DNA from: Sinimarinibacterium flocculans
Lineage (GTDB): Bacteria; Pseudomonadota; Gammaproteobacteria; Nevskiales; Nevskiaceae
DNA length: 64,000 bases
NCBI RefSeq assembly: GCF_003201205.1
Contig: NZ_QICN01000008.1
Coordinates: forward strand, 52,207-116,206
Reading direction: 5' to 3'
Part shown: positions 1-9,331 of the stretch, in pieces
How positions within the stretch are numbered: position 1 is the stretch's first letter
How the letters are laid out: each line of letters begins with the position of its first letter
Notes under the pieces: generated by a model
What the model saw: the letters and a program-made list of their open reading frames with translations, nothing else
What the model was told of the DNA's origin: nothing
Database searches by the model: none
Program-made: the position numbers and the translations under genes

Positions 1-774
1 CTCGACGTCGTGCAGACCAACGTCATGGTCGCCGACGCCGATCTCAACGTGGTCTACGTCAACGATTCGATCAAGCAGATGCTGATGGCCGCCGAGGCCG
101 ACATCCGCAAGGACGTGCCGGCGTTCAATGCGGCCACGGTGGTCGGCACCAACATCGACATCTTCCACAAGAACCCGGCCTACCAGCGCGGGCTGCTGGC
201 GAAGATGACCGGCACGCACAACGCGAAGCTGACGATCGGCGGGCGCACCTTCTCGCTGATCCTCAACCCGATCAACGGCGAGCAGGGCGAGCGTCTCGGC
301 TATGTCGTCGAGTGGAAGGACATGACCGCGGAACTCGCGGCGCAGCAGGCCGAGGCCGAGGCCAAGGCGAAGGAGCTGCAGCGCGCGGCGGACACGGCGC
401 GGATCAAGCAGGGCCTCGACGTCGTGCAGACCAACGTCATGGTCGCCGACGCCGATCTCAACGTGGTCTACGTCAACGATTCGATCAAGCAGATGCTGAT
501 GGCCGCCGAGGCCGACATCCGCAAGGACGTACCGGCGTTCAATGCGGCCACGGTGGTCGGCACCAACATCGACATCTTCCACAAGAACCCGGCCTACCAG
601 CGCGGGCTGCTGGCGAAGATGACCGGTACGCACAACGCGAAGCTCACTATCGGCGGGCGCACCTTCTCGCTGATCCTCAACCCGATCAACGGCGAGCAGG
701 GTGAACGTCTCGGCTACGTCGTCGAGTGGAAGGACATGACCGCGGAGCTGGCGGCGCAGCAGGCCGAGGCCGAG
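1..774 (+). repeat. 414-bp tandem duplication of PAS-domain DNA inside the MCP gene
   Basis: Bases 1-360 recur at 415-774 with only a few, mostly silent, differences (for example gtgccg/gtaccg, ggcacg/ggtacg, ctgacgatc/ctcactatc). The period is 414 bp (138 codons). The third PAS, from about 810, is clearly diverged. The window opens at the repeat boundary, so additional copies may lie upstream. Confidence 0.95.
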
Positions 775-2379
775 CGCCTGGCGGCGGAACGCAAGCTCGC
801 CGACGAGAACCTGCGCATCCGCAACGCGCTCGACAACGTCTCCGGCAACGTGATGATCGCCAACAACGACCGCGAGATCGTCTACATGAACGCGGCCGTC
901 TCGGACATGCTGACGCGCGCCGAGAGCACCTTGCGCCAGGCACTGCCGCACTTCGATGCTCGCAGGCTCATGGGCGCGAACATCGACGTGTTCCACAAGA
1001 ATCCGGCGCACCAGATGCAGATGCTCGCCAACCTGCGCAGCTCGTATCGCACCGAGATCAAGGTCAGCGGCCTGACCTTCGGCCTGATCGCCAGTCCCAT
1101 CGTCAACGACAAGGGCGAGCGGCTCGGCACGGTCGTCGAGTGGAAGAACCGCACGGACGAGGTGGCCGTGGAGCAGGAGGTCGGCGAGATCGTCTCCGCC
1201 GCCGCGCACGGCGACTTCACGCGGCGCGTCTCGCTGGACGGCAAGGACGGATTCTTCAAGGGCCTGGCGGAGAGCATCAACCAGTTGCTCGAGACCAGCA
1301 GCGTGGGCCTGGAGGAAGTGGCGCGCGTGCTGGGCGCACTGGCGCGCGGCGATCTCACCGAGCGCGTGACCGGCGATTTCCAGGGCACCTTCGGCAAGCT
1401 CAAGGACGATGCCAACCAGACGGTCGGCCAGCTCACGCAGATCATCACGCAGATCAAGGGCGCCACCGACACGATCAACACGGCGTCAGGCGAGATCTCC
1501 TCCGGCAACGCCGACCTGTCGGCGCGCACCGAGCAGCAGGCGGCCTCGCTGGAGGAAACGGCGTCGTCGATGGAGGAGCTGACCAGCACCGTCAAGCAGA
1601 ACGCCGAGAACGCCAAGCAGGCCAACCAGCTCGCCGTCGGTGCGTCCGATGTCGCCCGCAAGGGCGGTCAGGTGGTGTCGGAAGTGGTGTCGACGATGAG
1701 CGCGATCAACGATTCGAGCAAGAAGATCGTCGACATCATCAGCGTCATCGACGGCATCGCCTTCCAGACCAACATCCTCGCGCTCAACGCGGCGGTCGAG
1801 GCAGCACGCGCCGGCGAACAGGGTCGCGGCTTCGCGGTCGTGGCCGCGGAGGTGCGCTCGCTGGCGCAGCGCTCCGCTGCGGCGGCCAAGGAGATCAAGG
1901 GCCTGATCGGCGACTCCGTCGAGAAGGTCGGCAACGGCTCCAAGCTGGTCGAGCAGGCCGGGCGCACGATGGAAGAGATCGTCACCAGCGTGAAGCGGGT
2001 CACCGACATCATGGCGGAGATCAGCGCGGCCTCGCAGGAGCAGAGCCAGGGCATCGAACAGGTCAACCAGGCGATCACGTCGATGGACGAGGTCACGCAG
2101 CAGAACGCGGCGCTGGTCGAGGAGGCGTCTGCCGCGGCACGCTCGCTGGAGGAACAGGCCGGCGAACTGGCACGGTCGGTCAGCCAGTTCCGGCTCGCCG
2201 AGAGCGAGCGCCGCGAGATGACGGCGGCGCCGGCACCTGCAGCGACGCCGCGCGCGAAGGCGGCACCGCGTGCGCCGGCACGCCCGGCGGAGGCGCCACG
2301 CCGCACGCCACGGCCGGCCGCGAGCAACGGCACACGTCCGGCGGCGGCGGGTGCCGATGACCAGTGGACCGAGTTCTGA
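1..2379 (+). CDS. methyl-accepting chemotaxis protein with three PAS domains (5' end outside window)
   Basis: Chemoreceptor that signals through CheA/CheW. The frame is open from base 1, so the true start lies upstream; 792 residues are visible. Order: PAS at about 1-115, a near-identical PAS at 139-255, a divergent PAS at 270-385, a HAMP-like stretch (about 395-470), then the signalling hairpin with the conserved tip [19 protein letters not shown]. An Ala/Pro-rich tail ends in QWTEF, which fits the xWxxF pentapeptide that tethers CheR/CheB in other receptors. No membrane segment appears in the visible part, so it may be a soluble receptor, although upstream segments could anchor it. It heads the cheRDB cluster. 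The PAS ligand is unknown. Confidence 0.93.
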   Translation, partial: LDVVQTNVMVADADLNVVYVNDSIKQMLMAAEADIRKDVPAFNAATVVGTNIDIFHKNPAYQRGLLAKMTGTHNAKLTIGGRTFSLILNPINGEQGERLGYVVEWKDMTAELAAQQAEAEAKAKELQRAADTARIKQGLDVVQTNVMVADADLNVVYVNDSIKQMLMAAEADIRKDVPAFNAATVVGTNIDIFHKNPAYQRGLLAKMTGTHNAKLTIGGRTFSLILNPINGEQGERLGYVVEWKDMTAELAAQQAEAERLAAERKLADENLRIRNALDNVSGNVMIANNDREIVYMNAAVSDMLTRAESTLRQALPHFDARRLMGANIDVFHKNPAHQMQMLANLRSSYRTEIKVSGLTFGLIASPIVNDKGERLGTVVEWKNRTDEVAVEQEVGEIVSAAAHGDFTRRVSLDGKDGFFKGLAESINQLLETSSVGLEEVARVLGALARGDLTERVTGDFQGTFGKLKDDANQTVGQLTQIITQIKGATDTINTASGEISSGNADLSARTEQQAASLEETASSMEELTSTVKQNAENAKQANQLAVGASDVARKGGQVVSEVVSTMSAINDSSKKIVDIISVIDGIAFQTNILALNAAVEAARAGEQGRGFAVVAAEVRSLAQRSAAAAKEIKGLIGDSVEKVGNGSKLVEQAGRTMEEIVTSVKRVTDIMAEISAASQEQSQGIEQVNQAITSMDEVTQQNAALVEEASAAARSLEEQAGELARSVSQFRLAESERREMTAAPAPAATPRAKAAPRAPARPAEAPRRTPRPAASNGTRPAAAGADDQWTEF

Positions 2380-2392
2380 GACGGAGCCGGAC

Positions 2393-2536
2393 ATGATCCG
2401 CGACCGCATCCGCAACGTGGGCATCACCGGCTGGCTGCGCTGGCTCGGCAACTGGGGTCTGGCGCTGGCCGGACTCGGTTGCCTGCCGGCGGAGCCGGCG
2501 AGCGGTCTCGCGACGGGTGCGGAGCGCATCGGGTGA
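2393..2536 (+). CDS. small hypothetical protein between MCP and cheR (47 aa)
   Basis: No recognised family. ATG at 2393 is preceded by GGAG with 6-nt spacing, right after the MCP stop. The product begins MIRDRIRNVG, has a Trp-rich patch (GWLRWLGNWG) and a short hydrophobic run, LALAGLGCL, and might be a membrane-associated peptide. Its TGA overlaps the GTG start of cheR by 4 nt (GTGA), the same coupling used further along this operon. That and the good ribosome site support real translation. It could also simply act as a coupling cistron for cheR. Confidence 0.45.
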   Translation: MIRDRIRNVGITGWLRWLGNWGLALAGLGCLPAEPASGLATGAERIG

Positions 2537-3390
2537 CGACAACCGGCGACAGTGCGCTGGAGCGCGAGTTCGGCTTCACCACGGCCGACTTCGAGCGGGT
2601 GCGCGGGATGATCCACCGGCGTGCCGGCATCGCCCTGGCGCCGGGCAAGCGCGACCTCGTCTACAGCCGTCTCGCCCGTCGCCTGCGGATCACCGGACAT
2701 CGCCGTTTCGCCGAGTACCTCGACGCGCTCGACGACGCACCGCATACCGGCGAGTGGCAGGAGTTCGTCAACGCCCTGACGACCAACCTGACCTCGTTCT
2801 TCCGCGAGCCGCATCACTTCGATCGTCTGCGCGACCAGCTCGCGAGCTGGCCGCGCGGCCGTCGCATCCTGCTGTGGTCGAGCGCCGCGTCGACCGGCGA
2901 GGAGGCCTACAGCATCGCGATCGCGGCCGCTGAGGCTTTCGGCACGCTGTCGCCGCCGGTGTCGATCCTGGCAACCGACATCGACACCGCGGTGCTCGCC
3001 ACGGCCGCACGCGGCGTGTACGCGGAGGAACGCGTCGCCGGGCTGCCATCGTCGCAGCTGCGCCGCTACTTCCGCCGGGGCATCGGCGCGAACCGCGGTC
3101 AGTGCCGCGTCATCGACGAGCTACGCAGCCTGATCAGTTTCCGTCCGCTGAACCTGCTCGATGCGCGCTGGCCGCTGCGCGGTCCGTTCGCGGCGATCTT
3201 CTGCCGCAACGTCATGATCTATTTCGACAAGCCGACGCAGCGCGCACTGCTGCAACGCTTCATCCCGCTGCTGGCCGACGACGGCCTGCTGTTCCTCGGC
3301 CATTCCGAATCCCTGTTCGAGGCGGGACAGCTACTGGTCTCGGAGGGCAGGACCGCGTACCGGCGTGCCGCGATCGGGCAGGCCGCGTGA
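2533..3390 (+). CDS. cheR: chemotaxis protein-glutamate O-methyltransferase CheR
   Basis: SAM-dependent methylation of receptor glutamates in chemotactic adaptation. An N-terminal all-alpha CheR domain (FTTADFERVRGMIHRRAGI) is followed by the Rossmann methyltransferase: WSSAASTGEEAYSIAI is the SAM-binding motif and IFCRNVMIYFD a conserved strand/loop. GTG 2533 is chosen because it overlaps the preceding stop as GTGA and gives the usual length (285 aa); a TTG at 2479 would add 18 unconserved residues. Its stop overlaps cheD in the same way. The upstream MCP ends in a CheR-docking type pentapeptide. Confidence 0.95.
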   Translation: MTTTGDSALEREFGFTTADFERVRGMIHRRAGIALAPGKRDLVYSRLARRLRITGHRRFAEYLDALDDAPHTGEWQEFVNALTTNLTSFFREPHHFDRLRDQLASWPRGRRILLWSSAASTGEEAYSIAIAAAEAFGTLSPPVSILATDIDTAVLATAARGVYAEERVAGLPSSQLRRYFRRGIGANRGQCRVIDELRSLISFRPLNLLDARWPLRGPFAAIFCRNVMIYFDKPTQRALLQRFIPLLADDGLLFLGHSESLFEAGQLLVSEGRTAYRRAAIGQAA

Positions 3391-4013
3391 GCATCGCCCT
3401 GCGGCATGCCTGGGAAGCGCGTACCGGACAGGGTCTGGCGCCGCGCTATTTCGACCGCCAGCTCGGCTGCGCGGTGGTGAAGGTGATGCCCGGCGAGTAC
3501 GAGGTGGGCGGCGCCGATCTGGCGCTCGTGACCCTGCTCGGCTCCTGCGTGTCGGCCTGCCTGCGCGACCCGGTCGCCGCCATCGGCGGCATGAACCATT
3601 TCATGCTGCCGCAGGACCAGCGCGACGTGGAAGTCGTCGCCAACGCCCGCTACGGCGCCTACGCGATGGAGGTGCTGATCAACGAGCTGCTCAAGCGCGG
3701 CGCGCGCCGCGAGCGGCTGGAAGCCAAGCTGTTCGGCGGCGCCAATGTCATCGCCGGCATGACCAGCCAGCCGGTCGGAGAGCGCAACCTGCGGTTCGCG
3801 CTCGACTACCTGCAGCGCGAATCGATTGCCGTCGCCGCACGCGATCTCGGGGGTCAGGTGGCACGCAAGGTCGCCTACTTCGTCGGCAGCGGCAGGGTGC
3901 TGGTGCGCCATCTGCCGGTCGCGGCCACGGCGGCCGATCTCGCGCTCGAACAGATGTACGGGCAGTCCCTGGCGACGCAGCCGCTCGCCGGTGACGTCGA
4001 GCTGTTCGACTAG
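3387..4013 (+). CDS. cheD: chemoreceptor glutamine deamidase CheD
   Basis: Deamidates specific receptor glutamines to glutamates and often interacts with CheC or CheB. The catalytic Cys54 lies in LLGSCVSACLRDP and His71 in GGMNHFMLP, with the FGGANVIAGM loop downstream. The 208-residue length is normal for the family. GTG 3387 overlaps the cheR stop (GTGA), so translation is probably coupled. The order cheR-cheD-cheB is a common proteobacterial arrangement and supports the call. Confidence 0.95.
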   Translation: MSIALRHAWEARTGQGLAPRYFDRQLGCAVVKVMPGEYEVGGADLALVTLLGSCVSACLRDPVAAIGGMNHFMLPQDQRDVEVVANARYGAYAMEVLINELLKRGARRERLEAKLFGGANVIAGMTSQPVGERNLRFALDYLQRESIAVAARDLGGQVARKVAYFVGSGRVLVRHLPVAATAADLALEQMYGQSLATQPLAGDVELFD

Positions 4014-4022
4014 ATACCGCCC

Positions 4023-5054
4023 ATGACCATCCGCGTCCTCATCGTCGACGACTCCGCGCTCGTCCGCAGCGTGCTCGCTGAGGTGCTGTCGGGCGCGCCC
4101 GACATCGAGGTCGTCGGCACGGCCTCCGATCCGCTGATTGCACGCGAGCGCATCAAGCAGCTGAATCCGGACGTCCTGACGCTCGACGTCGAGATGCCGC
4201 GAATGGACGGACTGACCTTTCTCGACAACCTGATGCGGCTGCGGCCGATGCCGGTGCTGATGGTGTCGTCGCTGACGGAGAAGGGTGCCGAGGTGACGCT
4301 GCAGGCGCTCGAGCTGGGTGCCATCGATTTCGTGACCAAGCCGGCGCTCGACGTGCGCGCCGGCCTCGAAGGCTACGCCGAACTGCTGCGCGACAAGGTG
4401 CGTGCGGCGGCACGGGCGCGGCCGCGCGGTCGCACCGGCGCGCCGACGGCACCGCAACCGTTGCAGCGGCCGCGCAGCCTGCGCACCACGGAGCGCATCA
4501 TCGCGATCGGCGCCTCCACCGGCGGCACCGAGGCGATCAAGGACGTGCTGGCGCTGATGCCCGCCGATGCGCCGGCGATCGTGATCTCGCAGCACATCCC
4601 GGCGATGTTCAGCGCGCCGTTCGCGGCGCGCATGGACCGCAGTTCGGCGATGTCGGTCTGCGAGGCCGCCGATGGCCAGCAGATCGTGCCCGGACACGTC
4701 TACATCGCGCCGGGAAACGCGCATCTGCTGGTCGTGCGCAGCGGCGCGCGGTACCACTGCCGGCTGTCCGATGCACCGCCGGAGAACCGGCACCGGCCGA
4801 GCGTCGACACGATGTTCCGCTCGGTGGTCGACAACGTCGGCGCCAATGCCGTCGCCGCGCTGCTGACCGGGATGGGCGAAGACGGTGCGCGCGGGCTGCT
4901 GGCGCTGCGCCAGGCTGGCGCGCACACGCTGATCCAGGACGAGGCGAGCAGCGTCGTCTGGGGGATGCCCGGTGCCGCCGCGCGCCTCAATGCCGCCGAG
5001 CGGACCCTGCCGCTCGACCGGATCGCTTCACAACTTCTGGAGTGGACGCAGTGA
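4023..5054 (+). CDS. cheB: chemotaxis response regulator protein-glutamate methylesterase CheB
   Basis: Removes methyl groups from receptors and can deamidate them; activated by CheA phosphorylation. The N-terminal receiver carries the acidic pair (VDDSALVRS), phospho-acceptor Asp55 ([12 protein letters not shown]) and the KP lysine in [10 protein letters not shown] basic, Ala-rich linker (about 125-155) joins the methylesterase domain, whose triad is visible as Ser in GASTGGTEA, His in SQHIPAMFS and Asp in [11 protein letters not shown]. 343 aa, normal. It starts 9 nt after cheD, and its stop overlaps the next gene. Confidence 0.96.
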   Translation: MTIRVLIVDDSALVRSVLAEVLSGAPDIEVVGTASDPLIARERIKQLNPDVLTLDVEMPRMDGLTFLDNLMRLRPMPVLMVSSLTEKGAEVTLQALELGAIDFVTKPALDVRAGLEGYAELLRDKVRAAARARPRGRTGAPTAPQPLQRPRSLRTTERIIAIGASTGGTEAIKDVLALMPADAPAIVISQHIPAMFSAPFAARMDRSSAMSVCEAADGQQIVPGHVYIAPGNAHLLVVRSGARYHCRLSDAPPENRHRPSVDTMFRSVVDNVGANAVAALLTGMGEDGARGLLALRQAGAHTLIQDEASSVVWGMPGAAARLNAAERTLPLDRIASQLLEWTQ

Positions 5055-6259
5055 ACATGCTCAAGCCTGCGGCCGAACGGCCGATATCAGCCAAAGACGT
5101 CAACCCCTTCCCGGAGCCCCGCATGCCTGCGTCGTCGCTCAAGCCGATCGCCGTGCCCGCGATCATGACGGCCCTCCTCGTCACCCTGCTGCTCGCCGGC
5201 TTCGGCGGCGCCACCGCGTGGGCGGCCGGCGCGCTCACGCTCGCCGCCTGGGCGTGGTCGGCGTGGCTGCAGATGCGCGAACTGGGTCGGGCGCGCGAGG
5301 CGCTGGCCCGGCAGCAGGACGAGCGCGCGACGCGGCGTTCGGAGGTCGCGGCGCTCGGCGGCAGCCTGAGCGGCGAGCTGGACGGGGTGGAGCACGAAGT
5401 GTCCCGGGTGCAGACGCTGATCGCCGAAGCGGTGCGCGACCTGGGTGCGAGCTTCTCGGAGATGAGCCGGCAGTCGCAGGCCCAGCAGGGCGCGGTGTCG
5501 CGCATCCTCAGCCAGACCAGCCACGGCGACGGCGGCGTCGACGTGCGCCGGTTCGCGGAGACCGCCGCCGGACTGATGAACGGACTCGTCGATTCGCTCG
5601 CGCAGGTGTGTCGCCAGAGTTCCGCCACCGTCGGGCAGATCGACGAGATGGTGCGGCAGCTCGATGCGATCTTCGATCTGCTCGGCGACGTCAAGTCGAT
5701 CGCCGACCAGACCAATCTGCTCGCACTCAACGCCGCCATCGAGGCGGCGCGCGCCGGCGAGGCCGGACGCGGCTTCGCGGTCGTGGCCGAGGAGGTGCGC
5801 AACCTGTCCGAGCGGTCCACCAGCTTCAACGAACAGATCCGCAAGCTGGTCGGCAACTCCAAGGACGCCGTGGCCCGCGTGCGCGACACCGTCGGCGCGA
5901 TGGCCTCGCGTGACCTCAGCCTCAGCGAGAACGCGCGCGACGAGGCCGGCCGCCTGCTCGCCCAGGTCGAACGCATCAACCAGGGTCTGGCTTCCGGCAT
6001 CAGCGAGGTCTCCGCGGCCCGCGAGCACATCAGCGACGCGGTGGCGCGCGCGGTGCGCAGCCTGCAGTTCGAGGACATCTCGACGCAGGCGCTGGGCAGC
6101 GCGCTGCGGCACGTCGAACGCGCCGGCAGCATCGGTGCGGAGGTGCAGCAGATGTTCGGCGCCGGGACACCGCCGGCGTCGCGCGTCGACTGGCGCCAGC
6201 CGCAGCACAAGCCGGTGGCGCAGGAGTCGCTGCAGGCCGGAGCGGTCGAGCTGTTCTAG
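5051..6259 (+). CDS. methyl-accepting chemotaxis-type signalling protein
   Basis: Last gene of the chemotaxis operon. After a hydrophobic N-terminal stretch ([20 protein letters not shown] and a following segment, probably two membrane helices with almost no periplasmic loop) comes coiled coil and a signalling domain with [19 protein letters not shown] and [15 protein letters not shown]. The adaptation helices are short, and no sensor domain is visible, so it may sense membrane or cytoplasmic state or integrate other receptors. GTG 5051 overlaps the cheB stop (GTGA). ATG 5123, with GGAG upstream, is a credible alternative. The gene ends in a CTAG shared with the convergent tetR-type gene. Confidence 0.85.
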   Translation: MNMLKPAAERPISAKDVNPFPEPRMPASSLKPIAVPAIMTALLVTLLLAGFGGATAWAAGALTLAAWAWSAWLQMRELGRAREALARQQDERATRRSEVAALGGSLSGELDGVEHEVSRVQTLIAEAVRDLGASFSEMSRQSQAQQGAVSRILSQTSHGDGGVDVRRFAETAAGLMNGLVDSLAQVCRQSSATVGQIDEMVRQLDAIFDLLGDVKSIADQTNLLALNAAIEAARAGEAGRGFAVVAEEVRNLSERSTSFNEQIRKLVGNSKDAVARVRDTVGAMASRDLSLSENARDEAGRLLAQVERINQGLASGISEVSAAREHISDAVARAVRSLQFEDISTQALGSALRHVERAGSIGAEVQQMFGAGTPPASRVDWRQPQHKPVAQESLQAGAVELF

Positions 6260-6909
6260 CGCGCGGCGCCGCCGAGCAGGCGCGAGCCGAGCCGGATCAG
6301 CTTCGGCCGGTCCGCCACCTTGGTCAGGCCGTGCAGGAAGAGGTCGGTGACGGTTCGCGCCACGTCCTCCGGCCGGCGCCGGCTGTCCTGTGCGATCAGG
6401 CGTGCGAGTTCGTAGCCGGCGCCGAAGGAGATCGCGGTCAGGGCGTCGACGTCGAGTTCCGGAACGACGCCGCGCACGATGGCGTCCTGCAGGTCGAGCT
6501 TGAGCGACTGCATGATCAGGCCGAAGAAGTTGTCGTTGTAGAACGAGCGAACGATCGGCTCGTTGCGGAACATCAGCTCGAAGAAGTCCGGATCGGTGCG
6601 CACGATCTGCAGCGTCGCCAGATAGGACTCGTAGAAGAACGACTCGATGTCGCGGGCACGCTCGCGCGCGGCGTGGATGCGGTCCTGCAGGTCGCCGAGC
6701 CGCGCCTCGACCAGCGCACGGAACAGCGACTCCTTGTCCGGGAAGTAGTTGTAGAACGTGCCGGCCGCCAACCCCGACAACCGGATGACGTCGCGGATGG
6801 TGACCGCGTCGTAGCCGTGCTCGAGAAAGCAGCGGCGCGCCGCTTCGAGGATCGCGGCGCGATTCGCCCGCTTGTTGCGTGCGCGCTTGCCGTCCGGGGG
6901 AGTTGCCAT
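6256..6909 (-). CDS. TetR/AcrR family transcriptional regulator
   Basis: One-component repressor type. The N-terminal helix-turn-helix is clear ([21 protein letters not shown], followed by [15 protein letters not shown]), and the C-terminal ligand/dimer domain is not identifiable by eye. The start at 6909 ([20 protein letters not shown]) places the HTH at the usual distance from the N terminus. It lies directly upstream of enoyl-CoA hydratase and lipid-hydrolase genes on the same strand, so control of acyl metabolism is a reasonable guess only. A terminator at 6998-7023 separates the genes upstream of it, so it needs its own promoter. Confidence 0.88.
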   Translation of the reverse strand: MATPPDGKRARNKRANRAAILEAARRCFLEHGYDAVTIRDVIRLSGLAAGTFYNYFPDKESLFRALVEARLGDLQDRIHAARERARDIESFFYESYLATLQIVRTDPDFFELMFRNEPIVRSFYNDNFFGLIMQSLKLDLQDAIVRGVVPELDVDALTAISFGAGYELARLIAQDSRRRPEDVARTVTDLFLHGLTKVADRPKLIRLGSRLLGGAAR

Positions 6910-6997
6910 CGTCGTCTCGCCGCGCCCTCGTGCGCCGCCTCGCGGCGGCGCACGGCGGGCCATTGCGCGCATGCTGCAGAAAGGTGACGCCGGCGTC

Positions 6998-7023
6998 AAC
7001 AAAAGCCCCGGGCTCACCGGGGC
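6998..7023 (-). terminator. intrinsic terminator after the enoyl-CoA hydratase gene
   Basis: Read on the minus strand, GCCCCGG pairs with CCGGGGC around a short loop and is followed by TTTTGTTG. It starts 9 bp past the hydratase stop. Confidence 0.8.
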
Positions 7024-7031
7024 CCGGAAGC

Positions 7032-7805
7032 TCAGGAAAAGCTTGAGAAATCCGGCTTGCGCTTGTGGGTGAAGGCGGTCAGCGCCTCGCGCGCTTCGGC
7101 ACCCTGCAGCATCGCCATGAAGTGCTCCGCCTCGAAGCCGATGGCCTCGTCGACCTTCGGATCGGTCCAGCGCTTGAGCAGCATCTTCGTGGTCCGCAGC
7201 GCACCCGGCGCCTGTTGCGCGAGCTTCACCGCCTTGGCGCGCGCGTGCGCGAACACCTCGGCATCGGGCAGCACCGCATTGATCAGGCGCGCATCGAGCG
7301 CGCGCGCGGCGGTGAACGGCTCCGCCAGCATCACCAGCTCGGCGGCCTGCACGTGACCGATCATGCGCGGCAGCAGCAGGCTCGATGCGTATTCCGGGCA
7401 GATGCCGATGTTGACGAAGGGCAGGTGGAAGCGCGTGTTCTCGCCGGCGTAGGCCAGGTCGCAGTGAAACAGCAGCGTGGTGCCGACGCCGACGGCCGGA
7501 CCGTTGATGGCCGCGACCACCGGCTTGCCGACCGCGGCGAGCGCTCGCATGAAGCGCAGGACCGGCGCATCCGGACCGGCGGCCGGCAGGTTCAGGAAGT
7601 CCTGCAGGTCGTTGCCGCTGCAGAAGCAGTCGTCGGTGCCGGCGATCAGCACCGCGCGCACGTCCTTGTCGGCGTCGACCGTTCCGAGGATTTCGGCGAG
7701 GCGGGTGTACATCGCCTGCGTCAGGGCGTTCTTCTTCTCCGGGCGGTTGAGGCGGATGGTCAGGACGCGATCGTCGACGGACGTGAGAATGTGGTCGGTG
7801 CTCAT
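7032..7805 (-). CDS. enoyl-CoA hydratase/isomerase (crotonase) family protein
   Basis: Crotonase fold acting on acyl-CoA thioesters, probably trans-2-enoyl-CoA hydration or isomerisation in fatty-acid breakdown. Visible: N-terminal ILTIRLNRPEKKNALT-type motif, the first oxyanion-hole segment FCSGNDLQDFL (about 61-71) and the second AVGVGTTLLFHCDLAYA. Length is 257 aa. ATG 7805 is preferred over the in-frame TTG at 7811. The exact substrate cannot be read from sequence; the position of the usual catalytic glutamates is not obvious, so an isomerase role is possible. Confidence 0.85.
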   Translation of the reverse strand: MSTDHILTSVDDRVLTIRLNRPEKKNALTQAMYTRLAEILGTVDADKDVRAVLIAGTDDCFCSGNDLQDFLNLPAAGPDAPVLRFMRALAAVGKPVVAAINGPAVGVGTTLLFHCDLAYAGENTRFHLPFVNIGICPEYASSLLLPRMIGHVQAAELVMLAEPFTAARALDARLINAVLPDAEVFAHARAKAVKLAQQAPGALRTTKMLLKRWTDPKVDEAIGFEAEHFMAMLQGAEAREALTAFTHKRKPDFSSFS

Positions 7806-7890
7806 CGGCAACTGGAAAGATGGACAGGGGGCCGGATTCTAGCCCGGTGCGGGTGGGCGCCGGCTGCGTCGTTCGGGTGAGGGTCGCGCG

Positions 7891-8361
7891 TCAGCGCGCC
7901 GCGGGCCGGGCCGAGACGTACATCGTGATGTCTGCTTCCATGACGATCTCGCCGCCCGTGTTGCGCACGCGCGCGGGCACGACCACGTCGCCCTGGAAGT
8001 CCGCGGCGATCGGTGTATCCAGTTCCGTGCGGGCGACGAGGTCGGTATCGGCCTTCTTCACGTAGCGCACGGTCATGCCGCGCGGGATCCAGCGCAGCGA
8101 TTTCGGCAGCGTGGAGTCGATCATCGTGCCGGCCGCGAGCTCGCACATCGCGCACATCGCGATCGCGTTGACGGTTCCCAGATGGTTGTGGACCTTGCGG
8201 CGATTGCGCACGAGAACCTCGGCCAGGCCCGGGCGCAGGTCGAGGAACAGCGGCGAGACCGACGCGAAGTAGGGTGCGCGGCGACAGACGGCGGCGCTGA
8301 ACAGGCGTGCTCCCAGGGGGTAGCCGCGGAACTTCGCGAACAGCTGGGCGGGCGTGGCCAT
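7891..8361 (-). CDS. DUF4442 hotdog-fold protein (PaaI-like thioesterase family)
   Basis: 156-aa single-domain hotdog protein: NHLGTVNAIAMCAMCELAAG is the conserved hotdog helix region and RYVKKADTDLVARTEL the following strand. Related proteins hydrolyse or bind acyl-CoA, but DUF4442 members are mostly uncharacterised. The ATG at 8361 shares its A with the TGA of the upstream hydrolase (TGATG), so the two are translationally coupled. The longer frame running upstream to 8835 is antisense overlap, not coding. Confidence 0.8.
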   Translation of the reverse strand: MATPAQLFAKFRGYPLGARLFSAAVCRRAPYFASVSPLFLDLRPGLAEVLVRNRRKVHNHLGTVNAIAMCAMCELAAGTMIDSTLPKSLRWIPRGMTVRYVKKADTDLVARTELDTPIAADFQGDVVVPARVRNTGGEIVMEADITMYVSARPAAR

Positions 8362-9239
8362 CAGGCGGCCCGCCGTGCGGCGGGGACCGCCCAGGCGCGC
8401 AGACAGTCCGCGGTCTGCTGCCAGAGCTGCCGCGGCATCGCCTCGCGGAAGAAACCGAAGTGCCCGATCGCGGCGATGCCCAGATCGCGCGGTTGCAGGG
8501 TGTGCAGCTCCGGCGTCGTGCCGCGGAAGTACGAGGCCAGACGCGCCACCGCCGCCTCCGGCGCGTACAGCGCGTCGTCGCCGATGGCGTACAGGCGCAG
8601 CGGTGCGCGCCAGCCGTCGAAGTGGCGGCGCAGCGGATGGCCGCGTTCGTCGACGATGAAGTCCGGGTGACGACACCAGCGAGCCCACTGGCGTGCGACG
8701 CCGGCCGGCAGGGCTTCGCCCATCAGGCCGCGCGGCAGCTCGCCGCGCAGCGCGACGAGCGCAGGGATCAGCAGGTACCAGAGTGCGACCATGCGCGGCT
8801 GCAGCGCGCGTGGCCACAGGCGCCAGTAGCCGCACTGCGCCGCGATGCCGATCCCGCCGGCGAGCTTGCCGTTGTTCGGCATCAGCCCGAACAGCTGCCC
8901 GCCGACCGAGTGGCCCACGGCCAGCAGTGGCAGGTGCGGGAAGCGCAGCTGCAGGTGGTCGAGTGCGGCGGCGGCGTCGAGTTCGCCCCAGTTGCGCATC
9001 GTCAGCTGGCCGGGACGGGCCGCATGGAAGCGGCTGTTGCCGATGCCGCGGTAGTCGTAGGTCAGCACGGCAAAGCCCTGCCGGGCGAGAAAGCGCGCGT
9101 AGGCCGCGTAGTAGCGGCGCGGCACGCCGGTGGCGCCGTTGATCAGCACCGCCGCGGTCGGCGGCGCGAGCGGCTCGTAGCGGGTGCCGGCGAGCGGATG
9201 CCCGTCCGCGGCCGCGAAGGTCAGGTGGATGTCGCGCAT
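8361..9239 (-). CDS. alpha/beta hydrolase family protein
   Basis: 292-aa serine hydrolase of the COG4757-like group. The oxyanion region is INGATGVPRRYYAAYARFL, then the strand VLTYDYRGIGNS, the nucleophile elbow GHSVGG with Ser111, and a late AIGHFGFF that supplies the catalytic His. No signal peptide, so cytoplasmic. A GGGAG ribosome site sits about 7 nt before ATG 9239. It is cotranscribed with the DUF4442 gene; together they suggest hydrolysis of acyl esters or thioesters, but the substrate is unknown. Confidence 0.82.
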   Translation of the reverse strand: MRDIHLTFAAADGHPLAGTRYEPLAPPTAAVLINGATGVPRRYYAAYARFLARQGFAVLTYDYRGIGNSRFHAARPGQLTMRNWGELDAAAALDHLQLRFPHLPLLAVGHSVGGQLFGLMPNNGKLAGGIGIAAQCGYWRLWPRALQPRMVALWYLLIPALVALRGELPRGLMGEALPAGVARQWARWCRHPDFIVDERGHPLRRHFDGWRAPLRLYAIGDDALYAPEAAVARLASYFRGTTPELHTLQPRDLGIAAIGHFGFFREAMPRQLWQQTADCLRAWAVPAARRAA

Positions 9240-9331
9240 GCTGCGCTCCCGAGGAATGAGGACCGCCGCAGACTAGGGTCGCGCGAGACCCGCGACAAAC
9301 GAATTCGGGGCGCGTGTCGGATGAATGAAGT

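Noticed and set aside
3219-4925. 568-codon minus-strand frame over cheR-cheD-cheB
   Set aside because: Spans three convincing plus-strand genes with overlapping starts; composition is antisense-like.
6251-6262. CTAG shared by the stops of the second MCP-type gene and the tetR-type gene as a special site
   Set aside because: Convergent genes with overlapping TAG codons produce CTAG automatically; nothing else marks the site.
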